Positions 6,150 through 13,378 of a DNA stretch of 16,450 nucleotides are shown in pieces. The stretch is from Hyphomonas sp. (GTDB taxonomy: Bacteria > Pseudomonadota > Alphaproteobacteria > Caulobacterales > Hyphomonadaceae): positions 1-16,450 of the forward strand of contig JANSXJ010000044.1 of the NCBI GenBank assembly GCA_024743015.1. Reading direction: 5' to 3'. The translations under genes were made by a program, and so were the position numbers. The notes under the pieces were generated by a model. The model worked only from the letters and a program-made list of their open reading frames with translations, was not told where the DNA came from and ran no database searches. Each line of letters opens with the position of its first letter. Within the stretch, counting starts at the first letter, position 1.

Positions 6150-6368
6150 ATGTCCCCAAGTATCTGGCAATTGTTGATTGTCGCCGTAGTCGCGCTGCTT
6201 TTGTTTGGCGGTCGCGGGCGCATCTCTTCGATCATGGGTGACCTGGCCAAGGGAATCACCAGCTTTCGGACGGGTCTGAAAGAGGGCGATGCCGAAGCTA
6301 AGGCTGTGGATAAGGAAGACATGGTCAACATCACGCCCGAGACGGAAAAGGCAGAGTCAAAAGACTAA
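6150..6368 (+). CDS. tatA: Twin-arginine translocase subunit TatA
   Basis: A small (72 residues) inner-membrane protein that oligomerises to form the export pore for folded Tat substrates. It has the standard plan: a short periplasmic amino terminus, one membrane helix (about 5-19, [15 protein letters not shown]), a hinge and amphipathic helix ([20 protein letters not shown]), and a charged cytoplasmic tail. The family motif FGRGKIS appears as FGGRGRIS, with one extra Gly. ATG 6150 follows GGAG at seven bases. It is the first gene of tatABC; tatB follows after 33 bases. Confidence 0.93.
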   Translation: MSPSIWQLLIVAVVALLLFGGRGRISSIMGDLAKGITSFRTGLKEGDAEAKAVDKEDMVNITPETEKAESKD

Positions 6369-6401
6369 TCTGCCTGTATTGAACGCGGAAGGCGTACCGA
6401 C

Positions 6402-6821
6402 ATGCTGCCGCAATTCGGATTTAGCGAGCTTTTATTTCTGGTCATTATCGCCCTGATCATTCTCGGGCCGAAAGACCTGTCGCTAACCATGCGAAAAATT
6501 GGCCAATTCGTAGCGCGTGGTCGCTCGATGGCGAATGAATTCCGCGCCGCGTTTGATGATATTGCCCGCCAGGCAGAGCTGGATGATCTGCGCAAGGAGA
6601 TCGAAGACCTGAAGCGCGATAATGCCGTGACTCAGGCTGTCGATGATTTAAAATCCGTCGAGAAAGACATCAATGACAGCGTCATGCGCGAAGAACGTGC
6701 GATGAAAGAGGAGCTGAACAAGCCGGAGGCGCCCGCTCCCGAACCGCCAGCGCCTGCTGAAGCCGCTTCTTCGGAGGTAGAAGAGCCATCTGCCAAGCCG
6801 GAAGACAAGGCGGCGTCATGA
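6402..6821 (+). CDS. tatB: Sec-independent protein translocase subunit TatB
   Basis: TatB forms the twin-arginine signal-peptide receptor with TatC. The 139-residue product starts with a hydrophobic helix (FSELLFLVIIALIILGPKDL, with the TatB-typical Glu in FSE and the GPKDL hinge). A long amphipathic, coiled-coil-like region (about 30-100) follows, then a Pro/Ala/Glu-rich tail of about 35 residues. GGAAGG at 6387-6392 is the likely ribosome-binding site. The stop overlaps the tatC start (ATGA at 6818-6821), so receptor partners are coupled. Length and tail are normal for alphaproteobacteria. Confidence 0.93.
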   Translation: MLPQFGFSELLFLVIIALIILGPKDLSLTMRKIGQFVARGRSMANEFRAAFDDIARQAELDDLRKEIEDLKRDNAVTQAVDDLKSVEKDINDSVMREERAMKEELNKPEAPAPEPPAPAEAASSEVEEPSAKPEDKAAS

Positions 6822-7654
6822 CCAAAAACGACCTGCCAGCCGATCAGAAACCCGACATCGTCCCGGACGAGATTGAGTCATCGCGCGCGCCCTTGCTCGA
6901 TCATCTGAACGAGCTGCGTTCGCGCCTGATGAAGGCCTTGATCGCATTTGTGATTGCCACGATTGGTTGTTTCTTTTTCGCCGGGCCGATTTTCAACATT
7001 CTGGTCGAACCGTTCATGGAAGCGTTCCGTAATTCGGAGATTACCGAAGACCCGCGTCTGATCTATACCGCGCCGCTCGAGTTTTTCTTCGTGAAACTCA
7101 AGATTGCGCTGTTTGCAGGTCTTTTCGTTTCCTTCCCGATTATGGCCTGGCAGGTCTATGCATTTGTCGCGCCGGGTTTGTACAAGAATGAGCGCGGTGC
7201 GTTTTGGCCGTTTCTGGTGTCGGCGCCGGTTCTGTTCACCATTGGCGTCCTGTTCGTTTTCTATGTGATGATGCCGCTCGTTATGGCGTTCGCACTCAGT
7301 CAGCAGCAGGCCGGGGGCATGGACGCCGTCCAGATTGAGGCCCAGATTAAAGTGTCTGAATACCTCTCGCTAAGCATCGCCCTGATGACAGCGTTTGGAC
7401 TGTCTTTTCAGCTGCCGGTGATCCTTGCTTTGCTGGGGCGTGCGGGGCTGGTCAGTTCGGACACACTTCGCAAAGGGCGCAAGTATGCGATTGTCGGCAT
7501 TCTCGCTGTCGCCGCTTTTGCGACCCCGCCAGACTTTATTTCCCAGATCATGCTGACCGTTCCGGTCTACGGTCTGTACGAGCTCAGTATCTGGATCGTG
7601 TCTGTGATGGAGCGGAAGGCCGCTGAGGAAGAAGCCGAGTTGAATAAGGCTTAG
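6818..7654 (+). CDS. tatC: Sec-independent protein translocase subunit TatC
   Basis: TatC is the polytopic core of the Tat receptor that binds twin-arginine signal peptides. The protein has 278 residues. A cytoplasmic amino terminus carries the conserved block SSRAPLLDHLNELRSRL (from residue 21). Six hydrophobic segments follow, including LMKALIAFVIATIGCFFF, FFVKLKIALFAGLFVSFPI and FWPFLVSAPVLFTIGVLFVF. Family marks FVAPGLYKNERGAFWPF and ATPPDFISQ are present. In related genomes serS commonly follows tatC; here instead the stop TAG (7652-7654) overlaps the stop of a convergent gene. No terminator separates the two. Confidence 0.95.
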   Translation: MTKNDLPADQKPDIVPDEIESSRAPLLDHLNELRSRLMKALIAFVIATIGCFFFAGPIFNILVEPFMEAFRNSEITEDPRLIYTAPLEFFFVKLKIALFAGLFVSFPIMAWQVYAFVAPGLYKNERGAFWPFLVSAPVLFTIGVLFVFYVMMPLVMAFALSQQQAGGMDAVQIEAQIKVSEYLSLSIALMTAFGLSFQLPVILALLGRAGLVSSDTLRKGRKYAIVGILAVAAFATPPDFISQIMLTVPVYGLYELSIWIVSVMERKAAEEEAELNKA

Positions 7655-8376
7655 GGCTCGCCGCAGTCCGGCAGTTCAAGTCCGGAAGGAAGCGCACTCG
7701 CTTCGGACCCGCACGCTCCCTCAAAACTGGCAGTCTCGATCCCAATCGAACCTTCGAACACAGCGCCTGCCAGCCGCGCATCGCGGAAGCTGACATCCGT
7801 CACATTGGCACCGCGCAGATCGACATTGGTCATAATCGCATTGTCGAAAACAGACCCGGTAAGATCAGCCGCTGATAGCTCGGCAAGGACCATGTTGGCC
7901 GCGGAGAAGTCAGCACCATGAACCGTCGAAGACTGAAACTGTGCGCCGGTCAGAGTTGCGCCAATGAACTTTCCGCCACTGATATCTGCGCCGGTGAGAA
8001 CAATGCCAGCCATTTTGGAGCCGTTGAAACTTGCGCCTTGCAGTCGCGAGCCGATCAGAATGGCTTCGGAGAAGGAGGCACCGGAAAAATCACTGAGACG
8101 AAGATCTGCACCGACCGCCTGTACACCATCAAAATTCGCATCGAGGGCCTGGACGTTGCGCAGGTTTGCAGATGTCAGATCTGCGCCGGGATAGTTCGCC
8201 TTGGAGATGTTCCACCCCGACATGTTCCGCCCGACCAATGAGCAATCGATGCAGGATCCGCTATAGGACGGCGCCCAGGCGATGCGGCTAGGCGCTTCCT
8301 GAGGCATGGCGGGCAACGCGATCGATGCAAGCGCACCTACTGATGCGAGCGTGCGAAGGATGTCCCGTGAGTTCAT
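7651..8376 (-). CDS. Secreted pentapeptide-repeat protein
   Basis: A 241-residue protein. An amino-terminal signal peptide (about 1-26, hydrophobic LASVGALASIALPA) has no twin-arginine, so Sec export is expected. After a short Cys-X2-Cys segment (C42, C45) comes an uninterrupted run of A(D/N)LXX-type pentapeptides from about 55 to 215 (GADLTSANLRN, GADLRLSDFSGASF, GADFSAANM, AADLTGSVFD). Such repeats fold as a right-handed quadrilateral beta-helix. Two more Cys (C222, C238) lie at the carboxyl end, so caps could be disulfide-bonded in the periplasm. ATG 8376 is preferred because the signal peptide starts there; the frame is open 33 codons further up without family character. Function is unknown; DNA-mimic gyrase protection is unlikely for an exported protein. 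Confidence 0.78.
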   Translation of the reverse strand: MNSRDILRTLASVGALASIALPAMPQEAPSRIAWAPSYSGSCIDCSLVGRNMSGWNISKANYPGADLTSANLRNVQALDANFDGVQAVGADLRLSDFSGASFSEAILIGSRLQGASFNGSKMAGIVLTGADISGGKFIGATLTGAQFQSSTVHGADFSAANMVLAELSAADLTGSVFDNAIMTNVDLRGANVTDVSFRDARLAGAVFEGSIGIETASFEGACGSEASALPSGLELPDCGEP

Positions 8377-8418
8377 GACAAAGACATACGCGCGTGCGCT
8401 CGGATCCATAACTGAAAT

Positions 8419-8437
8419 TGTGGTAATGCAGACCACA
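8419..8437. promoter_or_regulatory. Small inverted repeat upstream of the pentapeptide gene
   Basis: TGTGGT (8419-8424) and ACCACA (8432-8437) are exact reverse complements with a 7-base spacer, extended by AAAT and TTT on the outside. It lies about 45-60 bases before the pentapeptide-gene start, where an operator would be expected. The regulator is unknown and chance is possible. Confidence 0.25.
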
Positions 8438-8518
8438 TTTACGCAGCTGTTGCATACAAGCCTCACCTGAAGCATGCGGGTGTGACGCTATTCTGCGGGC
8501 TTCGAGATGTTGGCGGTA

Positions 8519-8863
8519 TTATTCGTCAGTCACGATTGGGGAAGGGCGCGGAATCACAAAGACAGTCCCTGCATCAATTGGGCTTTGGTGTTCGATTGTG
8601 CCGAGGTTCGGATTGGCCGCGAGAAACTCGGAAAACGTGGATTCTGGCGACACAGTTTTGAAGTATTCAAACAGGTCGGCTGCTTTCAAAGGTACGGTGG
8701 TTTCCAGGAAGACATACTGAGCTGCCGCCGCATTCATATGCTGGGGAGGAATGATCTTGATATCGCCGCTAAATTTGAGAAGCTCGGCATTTGCGCATGG
8801 TAGGCTCGTTAGCGAAAAGGCCCATAACGCTGCAGCCAAAGGTGTTATCTTTCCCAACGGCAT
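8519..8863 (-). CDS. Small secreted protein with LysM-like carboxyl end
   Basis: A 114-residue product I do not recognise as a named family. The amino terminus is a clear Sec signal peptide (about 1-26, ending CANA before ELLKF). The mature part of about 88 residues ends with STFSEFLAANPNLG ... IDAGTVFVIPRP (about 75-106). This resembles the later part of a LysM motif (usual pattern: ...L..xNPxl....l..GtxlxIP), suggesting possible peptidoglycan binding; that is inference from pattern only. A good ribosome-binding site, AGGAG (8872-8876 on the complement), lies eight bases before the ATG and supports a real gene. It is in the same orientation as the NrdJ-like gene upstream and the pentapeptide gene downstream, with gaps of 115 and 142 bases. 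Confidence 0.65.
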   Translation of the reverse strand: MPLGKITPLAAALWAFSLTSLPCANAELLKFSGDIKIIPPQHMNAAAAQYVFLETTVPLKAADLFEYFKTVSPESTFSEFLAANPNLGTIEHQSPIDAGTVFVIPRPSPIVTDE

Positions 8864-8919
8864 GACGCGATCTCCTGAGTGAGCTGCGTCAGGCTAGGGT
8901 GTTTAGAGAAACAAACCAG

Positions 8920-8935
8920 CTGTCACTTCTGACAG
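8920..8935 (-). terminator. Perfect 16-bp hairpin after the NrdJ-like gene, weak terminator or operator
   Basis: CTGTCA (8920-8925), CTTC, TGACAG (8930-8935) form a perfect six-base-pair stem with a four-base loop, 44 bases beyond the NrdJ-like stop. On the minus strand it is followed by a T-rich but interrupted stretch (CTGGTTTGTTTCTC). It could end NrdJ-like transcription weakly or be an operator for the LysM-like gene. Confidence 0.3.
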
Positions 8936-8978
8936 TGAAAAGAGCTAAGGCAGACTCTCGCCCCCGCCCAAAGCAAGC

Positions 8979-11219
8979 CTATTCTGATGCCTCGGCTTTG
9001 CCGACAAAGCCGCAAGTGTCACATGTCATCTCTTGATCGACTTCATCCAAATAAAGGGTGAAGCTGCCACAATTCTCGCAGGCTTCCGCAAGATAAGCCG
9101 GTGTCGACGGGTCGTCCGCCGCGGCCTCTTCCAGAATTTCCTCGGCCCGCTCGGCATCTCGCTCTTCGCGTTTGCGGTTGAGGATGACGATATTGTCTGG
9201 GATTTGTCCGCGAGAATAGCCTCGTGAGATCAGGTGTGCGGCTTCATCCGGCAGCGGTTGGGCGTGAGACTTTTCAATTCCATCCTCCAATCCCCTGCCT
9301 AGACCGTCATGTGTCACATCCCCTAGCTCTGCGAGATCCTCGCGTGCCAGATAGGACACAGCGAGCTCGCGGAAAATGTAATCAAGAATAGACGTCGCGC
9401 GGGTGATTTGGTCGTTCCCTGTGACCTCGCCTGCCGGTTCGAAACGGGTGAACACGAAAGCGTCGACATATTCTTCCAGCGGCACGCCATATTGCAGACC
9501 CAGCGAAACGGCGATGGCGAAATTGTTCATCAGGGAGCGGAACGCAGCCCCTTCCTTGTGCATGTCGATAAAAATCTCACCGATAGACCCATCGTCAAAT
9601 TCACCGGTATGAAGATAAACTTTGTGACCACCAACCGTCGCTTTCTGGATGTAGCCTTTTCGCCGGTCGGGCAAGCGGGTGCGAGACACGCTGCTGGGGG
9701 CCTCGATGAACGTCTGAGGCGCCGCATCTTCGGCCATCAGGTCTTCGGCGAGCGCGGTAATGTGTTCCATGCGATCGGCGGTGAGGCGATCGACCTCGGT
9801 ATCGAGCGCCGGGACCCAGGCGGAGATATCCGCTTCGAGTAAGGCTGCAAGATCGACCTCGCCCTGGCCGCCGAGGCCAAGCACGATTGGAATGTCTGCC
9901 GCTTTCTGGACCGCTGATGCGAGCGCGATCAAATCAGCCTTAGTGACGGTCTGGCTGATCCCGGCTTGCTCCAGTGCGGCTCCCGCAAGCTTGTCCGGTC
10001 GACCATCCAATGCGTCTTCGGCTTCAGCGATTTCGCGCTTTGAAAAGCCTATCGTCTTGAGCAAGGCGCGCCCGTCTGCGTCGAAGGATTCCGGCGCCAG
10101 GCGCAAATCATTGGAAATGATGTCATCTCCCAGCACCCAGCGCGAGAACGCCGCATTCAAGGGAAGCCCCTCGCCGAGCGCGCTTTTGACCTTGTCGATG
10201 GCCTGGGTGGAGAAACCGCGTGTTCGGAGGATATCCCCGCTGAAATGCGGCATCAGTTCCAGGTCCGCAGCTGCGTCAATTTCCGCCAGCAGCGATGGCA
10301 GAGCTTCCGGAGCTTTGCGGGCGAGGCCCAGCCGCGCCAACAAATGTAGATTCGGCGCATCCTCTTCGATCGCTTCGACGAGCGTCGTCATAGCCGATAA
10401 GCCCTGAGAGACCGGTTGGAACCGCGCCAGCGCTTTGGCCGAAAGCGGCACTACGGCAAGTCCGACATCACGCTTGGATTTCGACGCGGAGCGAATGGGC
10501 AGGCCCAGTGTATCGGCGTATTTCTTCGTGAAACTACTGCCCTTCGCAGCGGAGAGGAGCAGCTTCAATAATGCGGTTAGCGCTGCGCCGCTGTCTGCCG
10601 AGTACGGGAGGCCGAGGCCGAGCAGGGCGCCAGAGAGGCCGCAAGGAACAAGCACGATCTTTGAGTCGTGCTCGCCGCATGCGGCTGCAACAAGATCGTT
10701 GAGCACATCAGCTTCGAAGCCGTCCGGTGTAATGAAGCGCGCCAAATCGATGGCGAGGGCGGGTGTGTCTGGATCCGGTAAGTCCGTCTTGGCAATGAAG
10801 GTTCCTACTCCGGCCCGGCGGATATCATTGATCTCCTCCGGAGACAGATCCCCATTCGATGCACATGCCGGCGGCGCGGCAGATTCGATTGCATCATTTC
10901 GAAACGCCGTTGCCAGCGCGTCAAATCCCTGGCCTTGCTGCAAAGCTTCCTCAATCAAGGCGAGCGGCACGCCCCTCGCCACGGCTTCTGCGAGTTCTGC
11001 GTTTTGCGGCGCATCGCTCAGTCCTTCGAGCAATTCGGCCATGGCCAGCTTGCTGGTTCGATTCAGGCGTTGCGCTGAGGCGGCAGTGCTTGCGTCGTCT
11101 TTTGATGTCAGATTTGTGAGCGGTATTGCGCACAGGTCCGAGAATGGCATGATCGCACTGATCAGCCCTTCTTCCTTCGCTGTTTCCAGCAATTGTGCGT
11201 TGCGACCCAATGCAGACAT
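8979..11219 (-). CDS. NrdJ-derived TSCPD-domain protein lacking the catalytic ribonucleotide reductase core
   Basis: A 746-residue protein. Residues 515-628 ([72 protein letters not shown]) are a well-conserved TSCPD domain as found at the carboxyl end of adenosylcobalamin-dependent NrdJ. The tail has two Cys-X2-Cys pairs (C714/C717, C733/C736; CENCGSF, CDTCG) like the NrdJ zinc-ribbon end. Upstream, segments such as [15 protein letters not shown] (from 197), [15 protein letters not shown] (334-348), FSRWVLGDD (358-366) and [17 protein letters not shown] (390-406) recall, in order, pieces of the NrdJ middle region, but eroded. Full NrdJ is about 1200 residues; a catalytic barrel with its radical-site Cys is not evident. 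Start ATG 11219 follows GGAGGG at eight bases; the frame extends 265 codons further but only as antisense of the next genes. Best reading: a non-catalytic paralogue. Confidence 0.75.
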   Translation of the reverse strand: MSALGRNAQLLETAKEEGLISAIMPFSDLCAIPLTNLTSKDDASTAASAQRLNRTSKLAMAELLEGLSDAPQNAELAEAVARGVPLALIEEALQQGQGFDALATAFRNDAIESAAPPACASNGDLSPEEINDIRRAGVGTFIAKTDLPDPDTPALAIDLARFITPDGFEADVLNDLVAAACGEHDSKIVLVPCGLSGALLGLGLPYSADSGAALTALLKLLLSAAKGSSFTKKYADTLGLPIRSASKSKRDVGLAVVPLSAKALARFQPVSQGLSAMTTLVEAIEEDAPNLHLLARLGLARKAPEALPSLLAEIDAAADLELMPHFSGDILRTRGFSTQAIDKVKSALGEGLPLNAAFSRWVLGDDIISNDLRLAPESFDADGRALLKTIGFSKREIAEAEDALDGRPDKLAGAALEQAGISQTVTKADLIALASAVQKAADIPIVLGLGGQGEVDLAALLEADISAWVPALDTEVDRLTADRMEHITALAEDLMAEDAAPQTFIEAPSSVSRTRLPDRRKGYIQKATVGGHKVYLHTGEFDDGSIGEIFIDMHKEGAAFRSLMNNFAIAVSLGLQYGVPLEEYVDAFVFTRFEPAGEVTGNDQITRATSILDYIFRELAVSYLAREDLAELGDVTHDGLGRGLEDGIEKSHAQPLPDEAAHLISRGYSRGQIPDNIVILNRKREERDAERAEEILEEAAADDPSTPAYLAEACENCGSFTLYLDEVDQEMTCDTCGFVGKAEASE

Positions 11220-11345
11220 AAACTGCGCCCTCCAGCCAGAGCGGGCTTGACCTTGCCCGCGACATGATGTGTTGCCTGTCCTAACTAGATTCGCGCGCAC
11301 ACACGCGCCATATTGCGAACAAATATCACTGTCAGGACGTGAATC
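11220..11345. promoter_or_regulatory. Divergent promoter region between the NrdJ-like gene and NDUFA12
   Basis: This 126-base gap must carry promoters for both directions. It contains the NrdJ-like ribosome-binding site (GGAGGG on the complement, 11228-11233), a six-base-pair hairpin GCGGGC/GCCCGC (11241-11246 and 11255-11260), and the NDUFA12 ribosome-binding site AGGA (11334-11337). I could not assign convincing -35/-10 pairs. Confidence 0.4.
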
Positions 11346-11735
11346 ATGTTCAAGCTCTTTACTTGGTGGAACGGTATCAGCCCCGGCGGCTGGTTCGATA
11401 TTAAGCGCCGCAGCGTTCATGTCGGCACAGACGACTATGGCAATCGCTATTTCGAAGATCGCAAAGTGTCGGTCGAAGGTCGCAAGCGTCGCTATGTGAT
11501 CTATGACGGTCTGGCCGAACCGTCCAAGGTGCCGCCGGAGTGGCATGGCTGGCTTCACTATACGTTCGATGAAGCACCAACCAATGCGCCTCTGAAGCGG
11601 CAAGATTGGGAAACCGATCATACGCCAAACATGACTGGAACAATGTTCGCTTACCGCCCAAAAGGCACGCTGCGTGAAGGCGGAGAACGCCGCGAAGCCG
11701 ATGCCGATTATGAGGCCTGGGATCCAAATGCGTGA
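11346..11735 (+). CDS. NADH:ubiquinone oxidoreductase accessory subunit, NDUFA12 family
   Basis: A 129-residue homologue of the mitochondrial complex I accessory subunit NDUFA12 (B17.2), found in alphaproteobacteria and mitochondria. It is a peripheral subunit at the membrane-arm junction of complex I. Family features are [21 protein letters not shown] at the amino end, the [12 protein letters not shown] block (about 29-40), RRYVIYDG, and the hallmark [16 protein letters not shown] (about 63-78). A charged, disordered carboxyl tail follows. The length is normal. AGGA lies eight bases before ATG 11346. Its last eight bases overlap the mlaD-like gene (11728-11735), implying co-expression although the pathways differ. 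It lies away from any nuo operon. Confidence 0.93.
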   Translation: MFKLFTWWNGISPGGWFDIKRRSVHVGTDDYGNRYFEDRKVSVEGRKRRYVIYDGLAEPSKVPPEWHGWLHYTFDEAPTNAPLKRQDWETDHTPNMTGTMFAYRPKGTLREGGERREADADYEAWDPNA

Positions 11736-12225
11736 ATCAATATTTGAAACTCTGGTGGGCCTTGCCGTCCTGATCGTGGCGGGCGTTTTCCTGTGGTTCG
11801 GTCTGGCGCGTGGTTCCGATGGCGGCCCGACCGGAGAAGTCGTCGAACTTGGCGCTCGCTTCAGCAGCGCGGCGACGATTGACCGGGGCACAGATGTTCG
11901 CATGGCCGGTGTGAAGATCGGCACGGTGCGTGACGTCGCGCTTGATCGCGATCGTGCAGAAGCGCTCGTCACGCTGGCAGTCGATTCAGAGATTCTCCCC
12001 CTTGGCGATGGCACGACGGCGCGTGTACAGTCGGAAAGCCTGCTCGGCGGATCCTATATCAATCTGGAACCGGCTGAGGGCTTTGGCGAAATCATCGCTT
12101 GTGGCGCGGAAGAAGAGCTATTTAGCGAGTCCGGCTGTGGTGAAATTCTTTACGCGCAAGGATCTGTCGATCTGATGACGCTGTTTGCGTCCTTCGCCGC
12201 AGGAAATGGTGGAGGCGAGGAGTGA
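11728..12225 (+). CDS. mlaD: MlaD-like MCE-domain lipid transport protein
   Basis: A 165-residue protein of the MlaD type: one amino-terminal membrane helix (about 5-23, [20 protein letters not shown]) followed by a periplasmic MCE domain ([55 protein letters not shown]). MlaD hexamers form the periplasmic part of the MlaFEDB ABC transporter that moves phospholipids between the membranes. [11 protein letters not shown] at ATG 11728 is the usual start and overlaps NDUFA12 by eight bases. The carboxyl end has two Cys (CGAEEE, ESGCGE) and a Gly/Glu tail. The MlaE and MlaF subunits are not in this window, while an MlaC-like gene begins at 16125. The next gene starts inside its stop codon (GTGA). 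Confidence 0.88.
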   Translation: MRESIFETLVGLAVLIVAGVFLWFGLARGSDGGPTGEVVELGARFSSAATIDRGTDVRMAGVKIGTVRDVALDRDRAEALVTLAVDSEILPLGDGTTARVQSESLLGGSYINLEPAEGFGEIIACGAEEELFSESGCGEILYAQGSVDLMTLFASFAAGNGGGEE

Positions 12226-12776
12226 TCCGCGCCGCCTTGCTGGGGATTTGCGGCTTAGGTTTAGGCGCCTTCGCCATCGCTCAAAACGAAACTCAGAACG
12301 AGCCGACCGATCTCGAAGCTCTGCTGTTTGGTGAAGATGGCGAAGAGCTATCGCCAACGGAAGACCGTAACTATCGGCAGCACGACACTGTAACTCTGCG
12401 GGCGCTGGATAAAATAACCGGTCGATCAACCGATTTCGATATGATCGTGGGCGAGCCTAAAGTGTATGGGTCCCTGCGGGTTGATCTCGATGTTTGCTTC
12501 CAGACACCGCCGGAGGAACCGCCAGAAAGCGCGGCGTTCCTGCGCATCACTTCGGCGACGTCCAAGCAGGTTCAGACCATGGCAGAGCCGCGGGATCTGA
12601 CCGATGAGGAGCTGGCAGAATCCGAAAGCGAAGATGCTGATATTCGGTTCAGCGGCTGGATGTTCGCATCGTCGCCTGGCCTCAGCGCGCTAGAGCATCC
12701 GGTCTACGATATCTGGGTGATTGCCTGCAGTGAAGTTGATCCGTCTGTGCTCAATCCAGCTTTACCAAACGAATAA
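12222..12776 (+). CDS. Secreted DUF2155-domain protein
   Basis: A 184-residue protein of a conserved alphaproteobacterial family without assigned function. It has a short signal peptide (about 1-20, ending AIA before QNE), an acidic stretch, and the DUF2155 core (about 55-170): TVTLRALDKITGRSTDFDMI, VCFQTPPEEPPESAAFL, FSGWMFASSPGLSALEHPVY. C92 and C169 are well placed for a disulfide in the periplasm. The start is GTG 12222, overlapping the mlaD stop by four bases and preceded by GGAGGCGAGG, so translation is coupled to mlaD. Its 3' end overlaps the convergent aat gene by 73 bases. Confidence 0.87.
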   Translation: MIRAALLGICGLGLGAFAIAQNETQNEPTDLEALLFGEDGEELSPTEDRNYRQHDTVTLRALDKITGRSTDFDMIVGEPKVYGSLRVDLDVCFQTPPEEPPESAAFLRITSATSKQVQTMAEPRDLTDEELAESESEDADIRFSGWMFASSPGLSALEHPVYDIWVIACSEVDPSVLNPALPNE

Positions 12777-13369
12777 AAATCCCCCTCAAGCCTCAGAGCG
12801 GACCAGAGCCGGTCGCGAAACGCGTCGCGGGTGATCTCCTGTAATCCAAACTGCTCCAGGTGCGGATTGTGAAATTGCGCATCAAGGAGGCTGTATCCGC
12901 CTACGCGCAGCCGGGCCACGAGATGAACGAGGGCGATCTTGGAGGCATCCGTGCGCCGGGAGAACATACTCTCGCCAAAGAATGCGCCGCCAAGTGAAAC
13001 TCCATAGAGGCCGCCAACCAGCTCACCATCCTCGGTCCAGCACTCGACGCTGTGGGCGTGCCCCTCGCGATGCAAGGCGGAGTAGAGGTTCAAAATCGCA
13101 TCATTGATCCAGGTCGCTGGTCGCGTCGGGTGCGGCTCGGCGCACGCTTCGATAACGCGATTGAACGCAGTGTCCACGGTGACCCGATACGGGTTTTTCC
13201 GCACCGTTCTACGCAGTCGGGACGGCACATGAAATTCGTCTAGCGGCAGAATTCCACGGACATCAGGATCCATCAGGAAAAGCCGCATATCTTCGCGCGA
13301 ATCCGCCATTGGGAAGACGCCGCGGCGATAGCAGTTCAACAGATCGGTCGTATCGAAACGCTCTGACAT
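12704..13369 (-). CDS. aat: Leucyl/phenylalanyl-tRNA-protein transferase Aat
   Basis: Aat adds Leu or Phe from aminoacyl-tRNA to proteins with amino-terminal Arg or Lys, marking them for ClpAP degradation by the N-end rule. The 221-residue protein carries the family marks YRRGVFPMAD (14-23), FHVPSRLRRTVRK, ATWINDAI, YSALHREGHAHSVECW, GGLYGVSLGGAFFGESMFSR and LLDAQFHNPHLEQFG. The tail after QFGLQEITRDAFRDRL is some 30 residues longer than the core and is encoded in the antisense of the DUF2155 3' end. ATG 13369 lies nine bases after the accC stop, so it is the last gene of the aroQ-accB-accC-aat unit. Its ribosome-binding site is weak. Confidence 0.93.
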   Translation of the reverse strand: MSERFDTTDLLNCYRRGVFPMADSREDMRLFLMDPDVRGILPLDEFHVPSRLRRTVRKNPYRVTVDTAFNRVIEACAEPHPTRPATWINDAILNLYSALHREGHAHSVECWTEDGELVGGLYGVSLGGAFFGESMFSRRTDASKIALVHLVARLRVGGYSLLDAQFHNPHLEQFGLQEITRDAFRDRLWSALRLEGDFYSFGKAGLSTDGSTSLQAITQIS

Positions 13370-13378
13370 CCGGTCAGT

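Noticed and set aside
7651..8376. Pentapeptide protein as a Tat substrate of the adjacent tatABC
   Set aside because: The signal peptide lacks a twin-arginine motif; Sec export is the simpler reading.
8507..8803. 98-codon plus-strand frame antisense to the LysM-like gene
   Set aside because: No signal or domain. The minus-strand frame has a signal peptide and a good ribosome-binding site.
10435..11250. 271-codon plus-strand frame inside the NrdJ-like gene
   Set aside because: Ser/Ala/Arg-rich antisense shadow with no recognisable domain. The minus-strand frame carries clear conserved motifs.
11292..11308. GCGCGCACACACGCGC as a possible Z-DNA or regulatory element
   Set aside because: Short and imperfect; CG/CA alternation of this length is expected by chance in GC-rich DNA.
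11220..12014. 265-codon amino-terminal extension of the NrdJ-like frame
   Set aside because: It is antisense to NDUFA12 and mlaD, low in complexity and Arg/Ser/Thr-rich. ATG 11219 has a good ribosome-binding site.
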